A stretch of DNA of 8,813 bases, taken from positions 1 to 8,813 of the forward strand of contig CANLTP010000032.1 in NCBI GenBank assembly GCA_947494085.1, given 5' to 3'. Positions 6,768 through 8,813 of the stretch are shown one piece after another. The notes under the pieces are model-generated. The model had not been told where the DNA came from. It saw only the letters and a list, made by a program, of their open reading frames with translations, and ran no database searches. This DNA is from Actinomycetota bacterium. Its GTDB lineage: Bacteria; Actinomycetota; Actinomycetes; Nanopelagicales; Nanopelagicaceae. The translations under genes were made by a program, and so were the position numbers. Each line of letters begins with the position of its first letter. Position 1 is the first letter of the stretch.

Positions 6768-7535
6768 TTATCGTTGCCGCGCTCGGACTTTGATTCCAAT
6801 CTTTCGCACCAAGGGTCTCGGGCCAAATCTCGCGATTGTGCTTAAAATTTTGTATTGCCACCCTGGAATACAAATCGCCTTACCTGCCATTGCTGCTCGC
6901 CAAGATTCGCTCACAACTCGATCCGCCTCCAGCCACATGAAGTTAGGGAGCCCAGTCATTTTCATCTTGCCTCGCTGATGAAATTCGGTGTGTGTAAAAC
7001 CAGGGCAGAGTGCAGAGATATTGATATTGGTTCTTGAAAGTTCGGAATGCAACGACTCGGTATGCACAGCTAAATATGATTTAGCGGCGCTGTATGTTCC
7101 GCCCGCAATAAAACTAGCGACGCTAGATACATTAATAATTGTTCCCGAATTTCTGTCTAACATCTGCGGCAGCACTGCGTGCATAAGTTTCATCGGCGCC
7201 TTAGCAAGAACATCAATCAGACGTATTTCATCTGCAATATTGCTACTGAGGAAGCTATCTTTTATTCCGAAGCCCGCATTATTGATTAATACTTCAATTG
7301 GTTTTTTTGCGCTCGAGAGTCGTTTCTCGACCTTGGCTAATTGCGCAGGAACAGATAGGTCGGCCTGCAATATTTCAACTTCTACCTTGTGTTTTTTGGA
7401 GAGTGACTTTGCTCGTTCTTGTAGCCGCTTGTTATCGCGAGCCACAAGAACTAAGTCAAAACCTTTTTCAGCGAGCAATCTAGTAAAAGATTCACCAATA
7501 CCTGCAGTAGCTCCGGTTACTAGTGCTGTGCTCAT
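6768..7535 (-). CDS. Classical short-chain dehydrogenase/reductase (SDR)
   Basis: NAD(P)-dependent oxidoreductase of the classical SDR family (DltE/COG0300-like) with unknown substrate. Length 255 is normal. Motifs: TGATAGIG (7-14) cofactor-binding glycines; VARDNKRL (31-38), whose Arg after strand 2 suggests NADP; AD at 58-59; NNAG (85-88); catalytic Ser in INVSSVAS (134-141); Tyr148 and Lys152 in YSAAK; and CPGFTHTEF (177-185). The helix-4 position that often carries the tetrad Asn reads IDVLAKAP (107-114), so Leu110 stands where Asn is common. The C-terminus is short and very basic (KVRARQR). ATG 7535-7533 lies 4 nt after the upstream saccharopine-dehydrogenase-family stop, and no good SD is visible, so translation is probably coupled. 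A shared pathway with that neighbour is possible but unproven. Confidence 0.9.
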   Translation of the reverse strand: MSTALVTGATAGIGESFTRLLAEKGFDLVLVARDNKRLQERAKSLSKKHKVEVEILQADLSVPAQLAKVEKRLSSAKKPIEVLINNAGFGIKDSFLSSNIADEIRLIDVLAKAPMKLMHAVLPQMLDRNSGTIINVSSVASFIAGGTYSAAKSYLAVHTESLHSELSRTNINISALCPGFTHTEFHQRGKMKMTGLPNFMWLEADRVVSESWRAAMAGKAICIPGWQYKILSTIARFGPRPLVRKIGIKVRARQR

Positions 7536-7539
7536 CTAC

Positions 7540-8769
7540 TTATTTTACTATCCCAGCTGTCGATTCATCTCGGATATGCCAAGTAGTTCCATACTCTTCA
7601 AGTTTTGCAAGGAATGGTTTCGCATCAAACCACTCAGGACCATTTACGCCAGCTTCTGGCTTCCAGATTCCTTCATGAATTAGTTCCATTGCAATTACTG
7701 GATTAATTGCGGTCTGCCATACAACAGCTTGATCACCGTAATTCTCCATCGACCAAGCGTTATCAACTACGTTGTAAAGATAAATCGCTTTTGGTTCACC
7801 ATTTTTATCCAAACCTTTAACCAATGAACCAGCACAAGTCTTACCAGTCATTCTTGAACCAAGTGTTGCTGGATCAGGAAGTGAAGCCGCTAGTAGATCA
7901 CGTGGTGAAACTTGAATACCTTGAACATCAACAGTTTCAGTGCGATCCATACCGAGCATATGAATAGTTTTTAGGATTGAAATAAATTGCGCACCAAGAC
8001 CATATTTAAAGTTAACTTTCTTCGCCTCAATTTTCTGTGGAATTAAAACAACTTCTTCGTGCTCGACATTCACACATTCGACCGGGCCAATACCATCAGG
8101 AAAATCAAAGACTTCAAGCTCTGAGAATGGTTCGGTCGTATACCAACCACGGCCATCTTCCCAAACCAATGGTGGATTCAAGCACTCTTCAATCGTTGTC
8201 CAAATCGAGAAGGAGGGTGCAAATTCTGAACCTGCGACAACTAAGTTGGATCCATCTAGAACTGTTATTGAATCAATACGTGAAAACAATTCATCGCTTG
8301 CATACTTTGCGAATACATCACTAAGTCCTGGCTCAACGCCCATGCCAATCAAGGCATAAATTCCGCGTTCGCTCCAATTCCAGTCACGTGCAAATTGCTC
8401 GTCACCACACTTCACACCAGTTTCGGTATATGGATAATGCGGGTGCGGTCTAGATAAGGACATTGCCATATCTAGATAATTCTTATTTTCGATTTCACAG
8501 GCAAGAAATATCGGCATGACAAAACGCGGGTCAACTGCGTTGATGACAATGTCTGGGTTTGCCTTGCGAATTAATTCGCGAATATCTTCAAGTTCTGCTG
8601 CATTTACTTGTGCTGCGGAAAAGCGGGGATCCTTCAAGCGATTTACGGCATCTTCAGCGCGAGATAAATTGCGATCCGCGATTACTAGTTCTGTAATGAA
8701 TGAACGACGAGAAGCAATATTAGCTATTGCTCGACCAACTCCACCGGCGCCTAAAACTAGGGCCTTCAT
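7540..8769 (-). CDS. Saccharopine dehydrogenase family oxidoreductase
   Basis: 409-residue NAD(P)-binding oxidoreductase of the saccharopine dehydrogenase family (Sacchrp_dh_NADP plus C-terminal catalytic domain). The Rossmann motif is at the very start: LVLGAGGVGRAIA (4-16), with the strand-2 acidic residue in IADRN (30-34), then NPDIVINAVDPRF (71-83) and MGVEPGLSDVFAKYA (143-157), a signature of the family. The C-terminal part includes SFSIWTTIEECLNPP and a GDQAVVWQTA segment. Possible activities are saccharopine dehydrogenase, lysine 6-dehydrogenase or carboxynorspermidine dehydrogenase; sequence alone does not decide, and no lysine or polyamine gene is nearby. Start ATG 8769-8767 is chosen over an in-frame TTG at 8784 because GGAG (8779-8782) lies 9 nt upstream and the TTG overlaps that SD. 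The gene is complete and is first in a two-gene unit with the SDR. Confidence 0.88.
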   Translation of the reverse strand: MKALVLGAGGVGRAIANIASRRSFITELVIADRNLSRAEDAVNRLKDPRFSAAQVNAAELEDIRELIRKANPDIVINAVDPRFVMPIFLACEIENKNYLDMAMSLSRPHPHYPYTETGVKCGDEQFARDWNWSERGIYALIGMGVEPGLSDVFAKYASDELFSRIDSITVLDGSNLVVAGSEFAPSFSIWTTIEECLNPPLVWEDGRGWYTTEPFSELEVFDFPDGIGPVECVNVEHEEVVLIPQKIEAKKVNFKYGLGAQFISILKTIHMLGMDRTETVDVQGIQVSPRDLLAASLPDPATLGSRMTGKTCAGSLVKGLDKNGEPKAIYLYNVVDNAWSMENYGDQAVVWQTAINPVIAMELIHEGIWKPEAGVNGPEWFDAKPFLAKLEEYGTTWHIRDESTAGIVK

Positions 8770-8778
8770 TAAAACCAA

Positions 8779-8782
8779 CTCC
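8779..8782 (-). promoter_or_regulatory. Ribosome binding site of the saccharopine-dehydrogenase-family gene
   Basis: GGAG on the minus strand, 9 nt before ATG 8769. It overlaps the upstream in-frame TTG (8784-8782), which argues against that longer start. The remaining bases to the window edge are A/T-rich and probably carry part of the promoter, with a poor AATACT -10-like match, but the -35 would fall at or beyond the edge. Confidence 0.6.
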
Positions 8783-8813
8783 AAACGAGTATTTTTCTAT
8801 TTCCTTGAGCCTA

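Noticed and set aside
6635..6826. 64-residue upstream extension of the secreted protein, overlapping the SDR end
   Set aside because: It would bury the signal peptide, overlaps another gene and is not protein-like; GTG 6634 has a strong SD.
6988..7683. 231-codon open frame on the plus strand antisense to the SDR
   Set aside because: It lies opposite a gene with complete SDR motifs and runs into the next one; Cys/Ser/Leu-rich composition is typical of an antisense shadow.

Overview
The window looks like chromosomal DNA of a low-GC, small-genome actinobacterium, most like the freshwater Nanopelagicales (acI, Planktophila/Nanopelagicus type). This is inference. It rests on actinobacterial subtypes of SerC and CitA, an actinobacterial DUF2530-like protein, AT-rich coding with dense packing and overlapping genes, and a CPD photolyase as expected of a sunlit-water organism. 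No rRNA, tRNA, CRISPR array, IS element, phage gene or assembly break was seen. Everything reads as ordinary vertical gene content.

Layout. (1) Positions 26-2097, minus strand: pdxH (pyridoxamine/pyridoxine 5'-phosphate oxidase), then serC (phosphoserine transaminase), then an unannotated candidate 26-residue membrane peptide, then a 61-residue two-helix membrane protein (DUF2530-like). Spacings are 9, 4 and 4 nt, so this looks like one operon. PdxH makes the PLP cofactor that SerC uses. (2) Positions 2098-2214: divergent promoter region carrying a perfect 9-bp inverted repeat, one copy facing each gene. (3) Positions 2215-4663, plus strand: citA-type citrate synthase and a class I CPD photolyase, overlapping by 29 nt and probably cotranscribed. 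(4) Positions 4660-6033, minus strand: a polytopic membrane diguanylate cyclase (GGDEF, degenerate I-site), tail to tail with the photolyase; the two stop codons share a TTAA palindrome. (5) Positions 6062-6634, minus: a small secreted, four-cysteine, coiled-coil-like protein of unknown function behind a strong ribosome binding site. (6) Positions 6768-8769, minus: a saccharopine-dehydrogenase-family oxidoreductase and a classical short-chain dehydrogenase, 4 nt apart.

Three start sites differ from the longest open frame: pdxH (ATG 2097), citA (GTG 2215) and the secreted protein (GTG 6634). The saccharopine-dehydrogenase-family gene also starts inside its longest frame (ATG 8769). The most noteworthy items are the tiny hydrophobic ORF between serC and the DUF2530-like gene, the paired element in the pdxH/citA promoter region, the inverted repeat that puts the GGDEF start codon in a loop, and family-atypical residues in the photolyase Trp chain, the SDR Asn position and the GGDEF I-site. 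I see no novel defence, mobile or biosynthetic system here.
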